A stretch of 64,000 nucleotides of DNA from Sporolactobacillus shoreicorticis (lineage in GTDB: Bacteria; Bacillota; Bacilli; Bacillales; Sporolactobacillaceae): the NCBI RefSeq assembly GCF_024125445.1, contig NZ_JAMXWM010000007.1:62001-126000 (forward strand), given 5' to 3'. The notes beneath the pieces are model-generated. The model did no database searches. It had not been told where the DNA came from and saw nothing but the letters and a program-made list of their open reading frames with translations. Within the stretch, counting starts at the first letter, position 1; each line of letters starts with the position of its first letter. The position numbers were made by a program, and so were the translations under genes. This document shows positions 17,767 through 25,510 of this stretch, one piece after another.

Positions 17767-18048
17767 ATGACTTACGATGCCCATGCAATTTACTTCATCA
17801 TCGGTGCAAAATCATTACAGGAACATTCGAGCATGTTACGATTCATTCAATTCTTTATTAATGATAAAAGTGTAGAAGCAGATCATTTGCTGATCGTTGT
17901 GTTGACGCAATTTGTTAGTTTTTCTTTAATAGGGAGACCGACGGATGATTCTCAAGTCGTTCATGATGAATACATCGGTTCTTCTCAAAAAGCGTCAATG
18001 GTGGCTTTTAAAGATGCGCGCAAATATAGAGAATATAAAAGTTTATAA
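17767..18048 (+). CDS. DUF3870-domain protein (diverged copy)
   Basis: A 93-residue protein from ATG 17767 (GGAAGG upstream). It aligns end to end with the protein at 20242-20559: YFIIGAKSLQEHSSMLRFIQ against VFVIGDAKSSQKNPITIRFN, and DEYIGSSQKASMVAFKDARK against TRYFGSSQKALIVAFCDAVK. This copy has lost the IVDVECSATIN segment, replaced by VEADHLLIVVL, so it may be the derived one. DUF3870 has no assigned function. The gene is the first of the peptidoglycan-peptide island and is separated from ykfA by a perfect 15-bp hairpin. Confidence 0.75.
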   Translation: MTYDAHAIYFIIGAKSLQEHSSMLRFIQFFINDKSVEADHLLIVVLTQFVSFSLIGRPTDDSQVVHDEYIGSSQKASMVAFKDARKYREYKSL

Positions 18049-18070
18049 GCTTTGTCTAAATAGTCCTAAA

Positions 18071-18105
18071 AGAATCCAGTTCAAAGTCATTTTGAACTGG
18101 ATTCT
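18071..18105 (+). repeat. Perfect 15-bp hairpin between DUF3870 gene and ykfA
   Basis: AGAATCCAGTTCAAA (18071-18085) and TTTGAACTGGATTCT (18091-18105) around GTCAT. No T tract follows on the plus strand (GTGGTGTTTG), so it may be a leaky terminator or a transcript-processing or stabilising element rather than a full terminator. Confidence 0.75.
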
Positions 18106-18136
18106 GTGGTGTTTGGGCATGAAGGAGGCAGTGTTA

Positions 18137-19057
18137 ATGATTATTCCAAGTCGATTATATGAAGGAGATACGATAGGCGTGATCAGTCCTGCTGGATCAC
18201 CTGATATGCAGCGGCTTAAAAAGGGATGTGATTGGTTAAAGCAGCTTGGTTTTCAAGTTCGTCTGGGGAAAAATATCGATAAAAAATACGGCTATTTGGC
18301 CGGATCTGACGAAGAACGATTAGCTGATTTTCATGAGATGTTTGCTGATGATTCGGTACGTGCAGTTATCTGCTCAAGAGGTGGTTACGGTACGGCCCGG
18401 TTTGCAGATCGTATTGATTTTGATTTAATCCGAAATCATCCCAAAATTTTTTGGGGATACAGCGATATTACTTATTTACATACGGCGATTAGGCAGCAAT
18501 GCGGTTTGGTCACCTTTCACGGCCCTATGCTCGCTTCGGATCTCAGCGCTCCTGATGTACCGCTGCTTTCGAAGCAATTGTTTTCCCAGCTTTTTCAGCC
18601 AATGTCACTGCGCTATGACGAACATTTGTCTCCACTCTCCACGTTACATGGTGGTATTGCTGAAGGCAAGCTGGTCGGTGGCAATTTATCACTTTTAGTC
18701 AGTTCAATCGGAACACCATTTGAGATTGATATGAGAAAGAAACTTGTCTTAATCGAAGATATTGGAGAAGCACCTTACCGGATTGACAGTATGCTCAATC
18801 AATTGAGAGTGGTAGGAAAATTGGATCAGGCAGCCGGATTTATAATTGGTGATATTCATCAAAGTCCCTCGAAAGAAAAAAAAGATTCGCTTACTTATCA
18901 AGAAGTCATTCGGACTTATTTAGGGTCTCTGGGGAAACCGGTAGTCGGCGGTTTTCTCATTGGTCATTGCGCTCCGAATTTTTCTGTTCCACTTGGCGTT
19001 GACGCAATGCTTGACGCTGATCGGAAACAGTTGTGGATTCAGCCGGGAGTCATGTAA
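18137..19057 (+). CDS. ykfA: S66 LD-carboxypeptidase (YkfA-like)
   Basis: A 306-residue S66 serine peptidase. It removes the terminal D-Ala from murein tetrapeptides in the cytoplasm. The catalytic triad is visible: Ser109 in FWGYSDIT, Glu207 in LIEDIGEAPYRID, His277 in LIGHCAPN. SRGGYGTARF and VTFHGPML are further family motifs. AAGGAGG (18122-18128) eight bases upstream fixes the ATG at 18137; a longer in-frame extension to 17945 runs through the DUF3870 gene and is not real. In B. subtilis ykfA is grouped with ykfB, ykfC and ykfD next to a Dpp transporter; the same partners follow here. Confidence 0.92.
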   Translation: MIIPSRLYEGDTIGVISPAGSPDMQRLKKGCDWLKQLGFQVRLGKNIDKKYGYLAGSDEERLADFHEMFADDSVRAVICSRGGYGTARFADRIDFDLIRNHPKIFWGYSDITYLHTAIRQQCGLVTFHGPMLASDLSAPDVPLLSKQLFSQLFQPMSLRYDEHLSPLSTLHGGIAEGKLVGGNLSLLVSSIGTPFEIDMRKKLVLIEDIGEAPYRIDSMLNQLRVVGKLDQAAGFIIGDIHQSPSKEKKDSLTYQEVIRTYLGSLGKPVVGGFLIGHCAPNFSVPLGVDAMLDADRKQLWIQPGVM

Positions 19058-19150
19058 CCGATAAATGATTTTAATAAGGCAAAATGTTTCGCTGAATTCC
19101 AATCAGGATCTTTTCAACAAGAGGGCCGCAATGCTATATTGAGTGTAGTC

Positions 19151-19178
19151 TTGACATGATGATTCGTAGTACTATCAG
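19151..19178 (+). promoter_or_regulatory. Possible promoter of the serine hydrolase gene
   Basis: TTGACA (19151-19156), 16-nt spacer, TATCAG (19173-19178). TAGTACTA (19167-19174) and GTAGTA/TACTAC (19166-19171, 19187-19192) are symmetrical sequences overlapping the -10 and could be an operator. Confidence 0.4.
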
Positions 19179-19241
19179 TAGATTTTTACTACCCTTCTTG
19201 ACCATTTTGAACATCCTCTATAGTAAAAGGAGCCCAGATTG

Positions 19242-20045
19242 ATGACTGATGCAAGTACCGAGCTTCGTAAAGTGTTCCGATCAGTTACGAATGAATTCAG
19301 AGATCATATAGCAGTAGAGGCAATCGGTTCGGATGGAGCTTCATTTGGCTACAACGAAAATATTCCAATGCTGTCGGCCAGCCTGATCAAACTGCCTATT
19401 TTATTCTATGCATTTAAAAATCCACACCTTAACCCATCCCAGCTGCAGCAAACCGTTCGCTTTGATGAGGAGCAGATTGTTGGAGGATCAGGTGTCCTTC
19501 AGCTTTTATCCGGACGTGAGTGGATGGTAAAAGATCTTTTGGGACTGATGATCAGCGTGTCCGACAATACGGCAACTAATCTAATTATGGATTTTTTTGG
19601 AATTGATCAAATTCAGAAGTGGGTTGCTGATCAGGGGCTAACGGAAACGAAGATAGAACGAAAAATGATGGACGAAGATGCTCAGCGTAAAGGACGTACG
19701 AATCGCATCAGCGCACATGATGCAAATTCAGTTATCCGCCATATTTTTTCTAAGACTGATCCGTTTCCGGATGAAGTCAAATTTTGGATGCTTCATCAGC
19801 AATTCAGGGACAAGCTTCCTGGTTTGTTTGACGAAAAAACTCAACCCGTCTCAGTTTACAATAAAACTGGTGAAATGGAAGAAATTGATCATGACGCGGC
19901 CTATTTCACTTGCAACGGTCACTCCATGGCTGTTACTGTAATGACAAGTGGAATCAAAAACAGACAGAAAGCATTAATGGCTATTCAGAATATCGGAGAT
20001 GCAATTGCAAATTATTTGATTCAACAATCGGAAAAGAATGAATGA
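19242..20045 (+). CDS. Cytosolic beta-lactamase-fold serine hydrolase
   Basis: A 267-residue protein of the class A beta-lactamase superfamily. The three active-site motifs are SLIK (Ser47-Lys50), SDN (Ser107-Asn109) and KTG (Lys208-Gly210). The usual omega-loop Glu motif is not clear; MMDEDAQRKGRTN occupies that region. There is no signal peptide, unlike true secreted beta-lactamases and penicillin-binding proteins, so it should act in the cytoplasm. AAAAGGAG (19225-19232) supports ATG 19242; a TTG at 19239 is the alternative. Placed among murein-peptide recycling genes, it is a candidate peptidase or amidase for imported peptides; this is inference. Confidence 0.85.
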   Translation: MTDASTELRKVFRSVTNEFRDHIAVEAIGSDGASFGYNENIPMLSASLIKLPILFYAFKNPHLNPSQLQQTVRFDEEQIVGGSGVLQLLSGREWMVKDLLGLMISVSDNTATNLIMDFFGIDQIQKWVADQGLTETKIERKMMDEDAQRKGRTNRISAHDANSVIRHIFSKTDPFPDEVKFWMLHQQFRDKLPGLFDEKTQPVSVYNKTGEMEEIDHDAAYFTCNGHSMAVTVMTSGIKNRQKALMAIQNIGDAIANYLIQQSEKNE

Positions 20046-20116
20046 ATACGGTTTTGCAATCGCTGTGGTGCAAAAATGGTCCGATTATTGTTTAAAAATT
20101 AAAACATTTTATAATA

Positions 20117-20145
20117 TTGACATTTAATTAATTCTCTTATATACT
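20117..20145 (+). promoter_or_regulatory. Sigma-A promoter of the second DUF3870 gene
   Basis: TTGACA (20117-20122), 17-nt spacer, TATACT (20140-20145). It predicts a leader of about 90 nt and matches the promoter at 17643 in both hexamers and spacing. Confidence 0.85.
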
Positions 20146-20170
20146 TTTCTTAATCCTTAAAGCTGTTCGC

Positions 20171-20213
20171 AATTTGAGTTCCTGCAGCCATCCAGCTGAC
20201 AGTCCCTCAAATT
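20171..20213 (+). promoter_or_regulatory. Hairpin in the 5' leader of the second DUF3870 gene
   Basis: AATTTGAG (20171-20178) pairs with CTCAAATT (20206-20213), enclosing a smaller CAGC/GCTG stem. No T tract, and it lies before the Shine-Dalgarno, so a leader structure affecting stability or translation is more likely than a terminator. Confidence 0.5.
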
Positions 20214-20241
20214 ATCTGAATGAAATAAGGAAGGAACATGT

Positions 20242-20559
20242 ATGGTTTATCATAAAGATACGGTCTTTGTTATTGGGGATGCCAAGTCTTCGCAAAAGAA
20301 TCCGATAACGATTCGTTTTAATCAATTTTTTATTGGACTAGTCATTGATCGTATGAATGGAAGAATTGTTGACGTGGAATGTTCGGCAACGATCAATTTG
20401 ACAACTCGCTTTGTACATTCTTTATTATCGGGACGATTAATCAATGACCCTGATATTGTGGATGATATTCGGACAAGATATTTCGGCTCATCACAGAAAG
20501 CATTGATCGTTGCTTTTTGCGATGCTGTAAAAAAATACAATCAAATTATTCATCAATAG
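20242..20559 (+). CDS. DUF3870-domain protein
   Basis: A 105-residue protein that fills the whole DUF3870 family length: DTVFVIGDAKSSQKNPITIR, GLVIDRMNGRIVDVECSATI, LLSGRLINDPDIVDDI and RYFGSSQKALIVAFCDAVKK. No membrane segment and no obvious catalytic residues beyond conserved Asp, Cys and Lys. AAGGAAGGA precedes the ATG. It has its own promoter and is followed by a clear terminator before oppB. A diverged paralog stands in the matching position before ykfA. Function unknown; presence of two copies in a murein-peptide island suggests a role in that pathway or its control. Confidence 0.85.
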   Translation: MVYHKDTVFVIGDAKSSQKNPITIRFNQFFIGLVIDRMNGRIVDVECSATINLTTRFVHSLLSGRLINDPDIVDDIRTRYFGSSQKALIVAFCDAVKKYNQIIHQ

Positions 20560-20581
20560 GCCGCTTTGTCTAATAACCTAG

Positions 20582-20625
20582 ACAAAATCCAGCTCTTGTT
20601 TTTCGGGGCTGGATTTTGTGTTTTT
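20582..20625 (+). terminator. Terminator between DUF3870 gene and oppB
   Basis: ACAAAATCCAGCTC (20582-20595) pairs with GGGCTGGATTTTGT (20606-20619) with one mismatch-tolerant G-T pair, then GTTTTT. Some read-through would be needed for opp expression from the upstream promoter. Confidence 0.8.
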
Positions 20626-20705
20626 AGAGAGATAACAAAATATTTGCTGCAAAATTCAGAAAATATAAATTAAATTTACTCATTTTTTATAAAGGAGGTG
20701 CTGCT

Positions 20706-21641
20706 ATGCTTCGCTTTATTGCGAGGAGATTTTTTGCCATGATTTTAACTCTGTGGGTGATCGCTACATTGACATTTCTGCTCATGCATGCGATTCCGGG
20801 ATCGCCATTTAACAATTTAAACGGAAAAGTACTTAGCGATGCTGCGGTGCGAAATTTGGAAACACATTATCATATTGATAAACCGCTCCCGATTCAGTAT
20901 CTCATTTATCTTAAGTCAATAGCAACATTTACATATGGTCCGTCAATTAAGCAACCTTCCCAAACGGTAAATGATTTGCTTGGAAGAGGGTTTCCGGTGT
21001 CTTTTGAACTGGGGATGTGGTCACTTGCAGTAGCTGTTGTTTCCGGAGTTGTTCTTGGTATTTTCGCTGCTTTGAAACATAATGGCTTCATTGACTATTT
21101 AGCAATGACGATCGCCGTTCTGGGGATATCCATTCCTAACTTTGTTCTGGCTACGCTGCTTATCCAAGAATTTGCAGTTAATCTCCGTTTGCTGCCTGCG
21201 GGAACATGGCAGGGATTTGCTTATATGATTATGCCGGTTGTTGCACTGGCGACCGGTCCGATGGCAATTATTGCACGCCTGATACGTTCAAGCATGCTTG
21301 AGGTGCTGACACAGGACTACATACGGACTGCTCAGGCTAAGGGGCTTTCTCCTTTTTTAATTGTCACAAAGCACGCATTAAAAAATGCGCTTTTACCGGT
21401 TGTTACGGTGTTGGGTACACTTGCTGCGAGCATATTAACCGGTACGTTTGTTATTGAAAAGATATTTGCGATACCGGGAATGGGCAAATATTTTGTCGAT
21501 AGCATTAATTCTCGTGACTATCCCGTGATCATGGGAACAACGATGTTCTATAGCGCGCTGTTAATTTTTATGCTGTTTCTTGTTGACATTGCCTATGGAT
21601 GGCTTGATCCACGAATTAAAATGGGCAAGGAGGGGGATTGA
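20706..21641 (+). CDS. oppB: Oligopeptide ABC transporter permease OppB
   Basis: A 311-residue OppB/DppB-type permease with six hydrophobic helices. It opens with MLRFIARRFFAMILTLWVIA and contains the GPMAIIARLIRSSMLEVLTQ and YIRTAQAKGLS coupling-helix (EAA) region and the FVIEKIFAIPGMGKYFVDSI segment of the family. AAAGGAGGTGCTGCT gives a near-perfect Shine-Dalgarno. It forms the membrane channel with OppC. The stop and the oppC start share one base (TGATG). Position among ykf genes indicates murein tri- or tetrapeptide import rather than general nutrition. Confidence 0.93.
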   Translation: MLRFIARRFFAMILTLWVIATLTFLLMHAIPGSPFNNLNGKVLSDAAVRNLETHYHIDKPLPIQYLIYLKSIATFTYGPSIKQPSQTVNDLLGRGFPVSFELGMWSLAVAVVSGVVLGIFAALKHNGFIDYLAMTIAVLGISIPNFVLATLLIQEFAVNLRLLPAGTWQGFAYMIMPVVALATGPMAIIARLIRSSMLEVLTQDYIRTAQAKGLSPFLIVTKHALKNALLPVVTVLGTLAASILTGTFVIEKIFAIPGMGKYFVDSINSRDYPVIMGTTMFYSALLIFMLFLVDIAYGWLDPRIKMGKEGD

Positions 21642-22597
21642 TGGCAGATTTAAAAGAGTTGAAAAAACAAACGTTAATGACACAAATTCCAACGGATTGG
21701 TTTCGTCTGCTCAATCGTAAGAAAAAAGTGCAGCAGTCATTGTCGCGTCCGAGCATCTCGTATTGGCAGGATGCTTGGATTCAGCTTCGGAAGAACAAGC
21801 TTGCTATGCTTGGCCTGACTTTTTTAGTCCTTCTTGGTCTATTTGCCATTTTTGGGCCGATTTTTTCACCTTATTCAGTAACGGCACAGCATTTGACACT
21901 GCAAAATTTAGCGCCGTCTTCCAATCATTGGTTCGGAACGGATGAACTGGGCCGAGATGTTTTTACACGAACTTGGTATGGTGCGCGGATCTCATTATTT
22001 GTCGGGATTGTGGCAGCACTTGTTGACTTGTTTATCGGCGTTGCGTATGGTGGGGTATCCGGCTATTTGGGCGGGAAAACAGACTTGGTTATGATGCGGA
22101 TTATTGAGGTTCTCTACGGTCTTCCTTATTTGCTTGTTGTCATTTTGCTCATGGTTGTGATGGGTCCGAGCTTATTGACGATTATTGTTGCATTAACAGT
22201 CACCGGTTGGACCGGAATGGCGCGCATCGTCAGAGGACAAATGCTTCAATTAAAAAATTACGAATTCGTCACTGCTTCCAAATCATTTGGCAGCAAGCCT
22301 TGGCGCATTATTCGAAAAAACCTCATTCCTAATACTATGGGTCCAATCATTGTGCAAATGACGTTAACCGTTCCATCGGCTATTTTTTCCGAAGCATTTC
22401 TTAGTTTTCTAGGATTGGGTGTACAAGCTCCATACGCGAGCTGGGGCGTGATGGCTAGTGATGCATTATCCGCACTTCTCGCCGGATTTTGGTGGCGATT
22501 GTTTTTCCCGGCATTATTTATTTCGCTGACAATGTTTGCTTTTAATATCTTAGGTGACGGCTTGCAAGATGCGCTGGATCCGAAATTAAGGAGATGA
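21641..22597 (+). CDS. oppC: Oligopeptide ABC transporter permease OppC
   Basis: A 318-residue permease from ATG 21641, placed seven bases after AAGGAGG; the TTG one codon earlier is less likely. It has the OppC/DppC N-terminal cytoplasmic segment and SYWQDAWIQLRKNKLAMLGL before the first helix, HWFGTDELGRDVFTRTWYGA, and the coupling-helix region GWTGMARIVRGQMLQLKNYE. Six helices are expected. It overlaps oppB by one base and is followed seven bases later by oppD. Confidence 0.93.
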   Translation: MADLKELKKQTLMTQIPTDWFRLLNRKKKVQQSLSRPSISYWQDAWIQLRKNKLAMLGLTFLVLLGLFAIFGPIFSPYSVTAQHLTLQNLAPSSNHWFGTDELGRDVFTRTWYGARISLFVGIVAALVDLFIGVAYGGVSGYLGGKTDLVMMRIIEVLYGLPYLLVVILLMVVMGPSLLTIIVALTVTGWTGMARIVRGQMLQLKNYEFVTASKSFGSKPWRIIRKNLIPNTMGPIIVQMTLTVPSAIFSEAFLSFLGLGVQAPYASWGVMASDALSALLAGFWWRLFFPALFISLTMFAFNILGDGLQDALDPKLRR

Positions 22598-22604
22598 CGC
22601 TACA

Positions 22605-23621
22605 GTGCATAGACAATCGGACAAACTGCTTGAGGTAGAAAATTTACATGTTTCTTTTACGACTCATGGTGGTGAAGTTCATGCAGTTCGAGGCGTCTCG
22701 TTTGATATCCGCAATGGAGAGACCTTCGCGGTGGTTGGTGAATCCGGATGTGGAAAGAGTGTTACCTCATTGGCTGTAATGGGTCTGATCCCTAAACCGC
22801 ATGGAAAAATTATTGATGGCTCCATTCGATTTAAAGGAAAGGAATTGACGACCGCTTCACCGAGAGCATTGAGAAAAATCCAAGGCGTGAATATGTCAAT
22901 GATTTTTCAGGATCCTATGACCGCTCTGAATCCGACGTTGACCATAGGGTCACAGCTAACCGAAGGAATCATTCATCAGAAGAAGGGATCACGAAAAGAC
23001 GCCTATCAAAAAGCGATTGAGATGCTTCAAATGGTTGGTTTGTCAAACGCGGACCAGCGAATGAAACAGTATCCGTATCAGTTCAGCGGAGGCATGAGGC
23101 AGAGGATCGTTATTGCAATGGCTCTAATTTGTGAACCGGATCTGATCATTGCAGATGAACCGACGACAGCTCTTGATGTGACAATTCAGGTGCAAATTTT
23201 AGAATTGTTTGATTATATTCAAAAGAAAACCGGTGTTGCAATGATTATGATCACTCATGATCTTGGTGTTGTCGCCAAGTGTGCGGATCGAGTAGCCGTC
23301 ATGTATGCCGGTAAGATTGTTGAAACAGGCAGCAAACGGGATATCTTTTATCATGCGAAGCATCCGTATACTCAAGCACTTTTGAATGCAATCGTACGGA
23401 TTGATCTTCCTTCCGATACTTTAAAACCGATAGAAGGCGCGCCACCGGATTTATTTGCTCCTCCCGAAGGTTGTGCTTTCTGCGAAAGATGCCCGTTTGC
23501 CATGGAAGTTTGTCAGCGTGTTCAACCGCCGACAACAGCGGCTGGTGAAAACCATGCAGTTGCTTGTTGGTTTTTAGATAAAAGAGCCGATACTATTCGG
23601 CATCAGGTTGAAATATTATAA
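22605..23621 (+). CDS. oppD: Oligopeptide ABC transporter ATPase OppD
   Basis: A 338-residue ATPase. It has Walker A GESGCGKS (~residue 45), the signature FSGGMRQRIVIAMAL, Walker B LIIADEPTTALD, and the C-terminal cysteine cluster CAFCERCPFAMEVC found in Opp/Dpp ATPases, which binds an iron-sulfur cluster in some members. It begins at GTG 22605 after AAGGAGATGA. Its partner ATPase OppF lies four genes downstream, separated by oppA, ykfB and ykfC. Confidence 0.94.
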   Translation: MHRQSDKLLEVENLHVSFTTHGGEVHAVRGVSFDIRNGETFAVVGESGCGKSVTSLAVMGLIPKPHGKIIDGSIRFKGKELTTASPRALRKIQGVNMSMIFQDPMTALNPTLTIGSQLTEGIIHQKKGSRKDAYQKAIEMLQMVGLSNADQRMKQYPYQFSGGMRQRIVIAMALICEPDLIIADEPTTALDVTIQVQILELFDYIQKKTGVAMIMITHDLGVVAKCADRVAVMYAGKIVETGSKRDIFYHAKHPYTQALLNAIVRIDLPSDTLKPIEGAPPDLFAPPEGCAFCERCPFAMEVCQRVQPPTTAAGENHAVACWFLDKRADTIRHQVEIL

Positions 23622-23640
23622 AAAGGCAGGAGGAATTCGT

Positions 23641-25260
23641 TTGAAAAAGTTATTTAGCAAAGTTTGTTTGCTTGGTATGACGGTTCTGCTTGTTTTAGCA
23701 TTTAGTGGTTGTACCGCTAAACCTGATTCATCAAGCAAGAAATCGGATGGAAAGCAGGTTCTGAAGCTTAATAATGGATCGGAACCTACCTCTTTTAATC
23801 CGCCAATCGGATTTGATGCGTATTCTTGGAACGCTTTGAACAATCTGATGGAAGGATTGACGCGTCTGGGAAAAGACAATAGCCCTCATCCGGCAGCCGC
23901 TTCAAAATGGGATGTTTCACCAGATGGGAAAACCTATACATTCCACATTCGAGAGAATGCAAAATGGGATAATGGAGACGATTTAACTGCCGGTGATTTT
24001 GAATACGCATGGAAGCAGCTGCTTAATCCTAAGACTGCTTCACCAGCAGCGTTTTTGGGTTATCTCATTAAAGGCGGTGAAGCATATAATCTGAATAAAG
24101 GTTCCGCTGATGATGTTCAGGTTAAAGCAGAAGATGATAAAACGCTGAAGGTAACCTTGAATGCACCGCAATCCTATTTTCTCAATATGATCTCCAATCC
24201 TGCTTTCTTTCCGGTAAACAAAAAAGTTGCGGAAAAAGATTCGAAATGGTATGCGAATGCCAAGACCTTTGTCGGAAACGGACCATTTAAGCTGGCTTCA
24301 TGGAAACATGATGCGAACATGGTTTTTAAGAAAAGCAGTACCTACTGGGATAAGAAAACAGTAAAGCTTGACGAAGTTGACTGGGCAATGGTTAACGATA
24401 CAAATACAGAATATCAAATGTATAAAACTGGAGAACTTGACGTGGCAAGCGTTCCGCCGGATCTTTCCGATCAACTTTTCAAAGAAGGAAAAGTCAAAGT
24501 CGGTCAGCAAGCAGGCACATACTTCTTCAGCATGAATGTGAAAATGAAGCCATTTGATAACGCGAAAATCAGAAGAGCCTTTGCACTTGCAGTGGATAAC
24601 AAGAAAATTGTTAATTACGTTGTCAAGCAAAAGAACGATCCGGCTTACGGATTTGTTTCTCCGGGATTTAAAGATCCAAGTGGCGAGGATTTCCGTGCGC
24701 ATAACGGCAATCTTTATAAATATGATCCAAAGGCAGCCAAGAAATTACTTGCTGAAGGCATGAAAGAAGAGGGGATTACGAAACTGCCTCCTGTTACCTT
24801 GACATATAATACGACAGACATTAATAAATCAATAGCAGAAACAGTTCAGGAAATGTATAAGCAGAATTTGGGTGTGAGCATCAAACTGGCTAATATGGAG
24901 TGGAATGTGTACGGAGTTGATCAGAAGAGGGGCAAATTCCAGTTCTCACGCGGTTCATTCCTAGCGGATTATGGGGATCCAATTAACTTCCTTGAGAACT
25001 TCATTACAGGGATGCCTATGAACAGTATGCAGTGGAGCAATAAAGAATATGATCGACTGCTTAAGGAAGCAAAGAATGAGAAAGATGATACAAAACGTTA
25101 TGCGCTTATGTATCAAGCTGAAAAGCTTCTGATGAAAGAAATGCCGCTCTTCCCAGTATATTTTTACAATCAATCTGAATTACAGAGCAGTAAAGTTAAG
25201 GGAATTGTTCGTCATCCGGTAGGCTATATGGAATTGAAGTGGGCAACTAAATCGAACTAA
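23641..25260 (+). CDS. oppA: Oligopeptide-binding lipoprotein OppA
   Basis: A 539-residue solute-binding lipoprotein of SBP family 5. The signal peptide begins MKKLFSKVCLLGMTVLLVLA and ends in the lipobox FSGC, with lipidated Cys24. Family motifs include LNNGSEPTSFNPPIGFDAYS, WDNGDDLTAGDFEYAWKQLL and FVGNGPFKLASW. Translation starts at TTG 23641, supported by AGGAGG; an upstream ATG at 23608 overlaps oppD and would spoil the signal peptide. It captures peptides outside the membrane for OppBCDF. A strong terminator right after it would make oppA more abundant than the genes beyond. Confidence 0.94.
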   Translation: MKKLFSKVCLLGMTVLLVLAFSGCTAKPDSSSKKSDGKQVLKLNNGSEPTSFNPPIGFDAYSWNALNNLMEGLTRLGKDNSPHPAAASKWDVSPDGKTYTFHIRENAKWDNGDDLTAGDFEYAWKQLLNPKTASPAAFLGYLIKGGEAYNLNKGSADDVQVKAEDDKTLKVTLNAPQSYFLNMISNPAFFPVNKKVAEKDSKWYANAKTFVGNGPFKLASWKHDANMVFKKSSTYWDKKTVKLDEVDWAMVNDTNTEYQMYKTGELDVASVPPDLSDQLFKEGKVKVGQQAGTYFFSMNVKMKPFDNAKIRRAFALAVDNKKIVNYVVKQKNDPAYGFVSPGFKDPSGEDFRAHNGNLYKYDPKAAKKLLAEGMKEEGITKLPPVTLTYNTTDINKSIAETVQEMYKQNLGVSIKLANMEWNVYGVDQKRGKFQFSRGSFLADYGDPINFLENFITGMPMNSMQWSNKEYDRLLKEAKNEKDDTKRYALMYQAEKLLMKEMPLFPVYFYNQSELQSSKVKGIVRHPVGYMELKWATKSN

Positions 25261-25319
25261 TCGCAGTTGTTCAAACCAGCAGGAATACTTAGCGCATGTC
25301 CATTCTTATGCCAGAAGAG

Positions 25320-25352
25320 ACCGTTTTCCTGATTACGGAAAACGGTTTTTCT
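25320..25352 (+). terminator. Intrinsic terminator after oppA
   Basis: ACCGTTTTCC (25320-25329) and GGAAAACGGT (25337-25346) form a 10-bp perfect stem with a T tract. Downstream ykfB must rely on read-through or its own promoter. Confidence 0.9.
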
Positions 25353-25510
25353 CTGAATGAGGATGCTCCATGTTGCTGCAAAGGAACTGATTGCATCTGG
25401 GAACTTGGTTCACTCGTGCAATTTTTATGAAAGCAGCAATTGTTTTACCGCCTGATTCGGGAAAGAGCTTGCGGGTTTCATCCCGTTTAAATAAAGCGGA
25501 GGGAATGCTT

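Noticed and set aside
18137-19057. S66 catalytic serine missing because GGYG is followed by Thr
   Set aside because: The nucleophile of the family is the Ser of the GYSDIT motif, which is present (Ser109).
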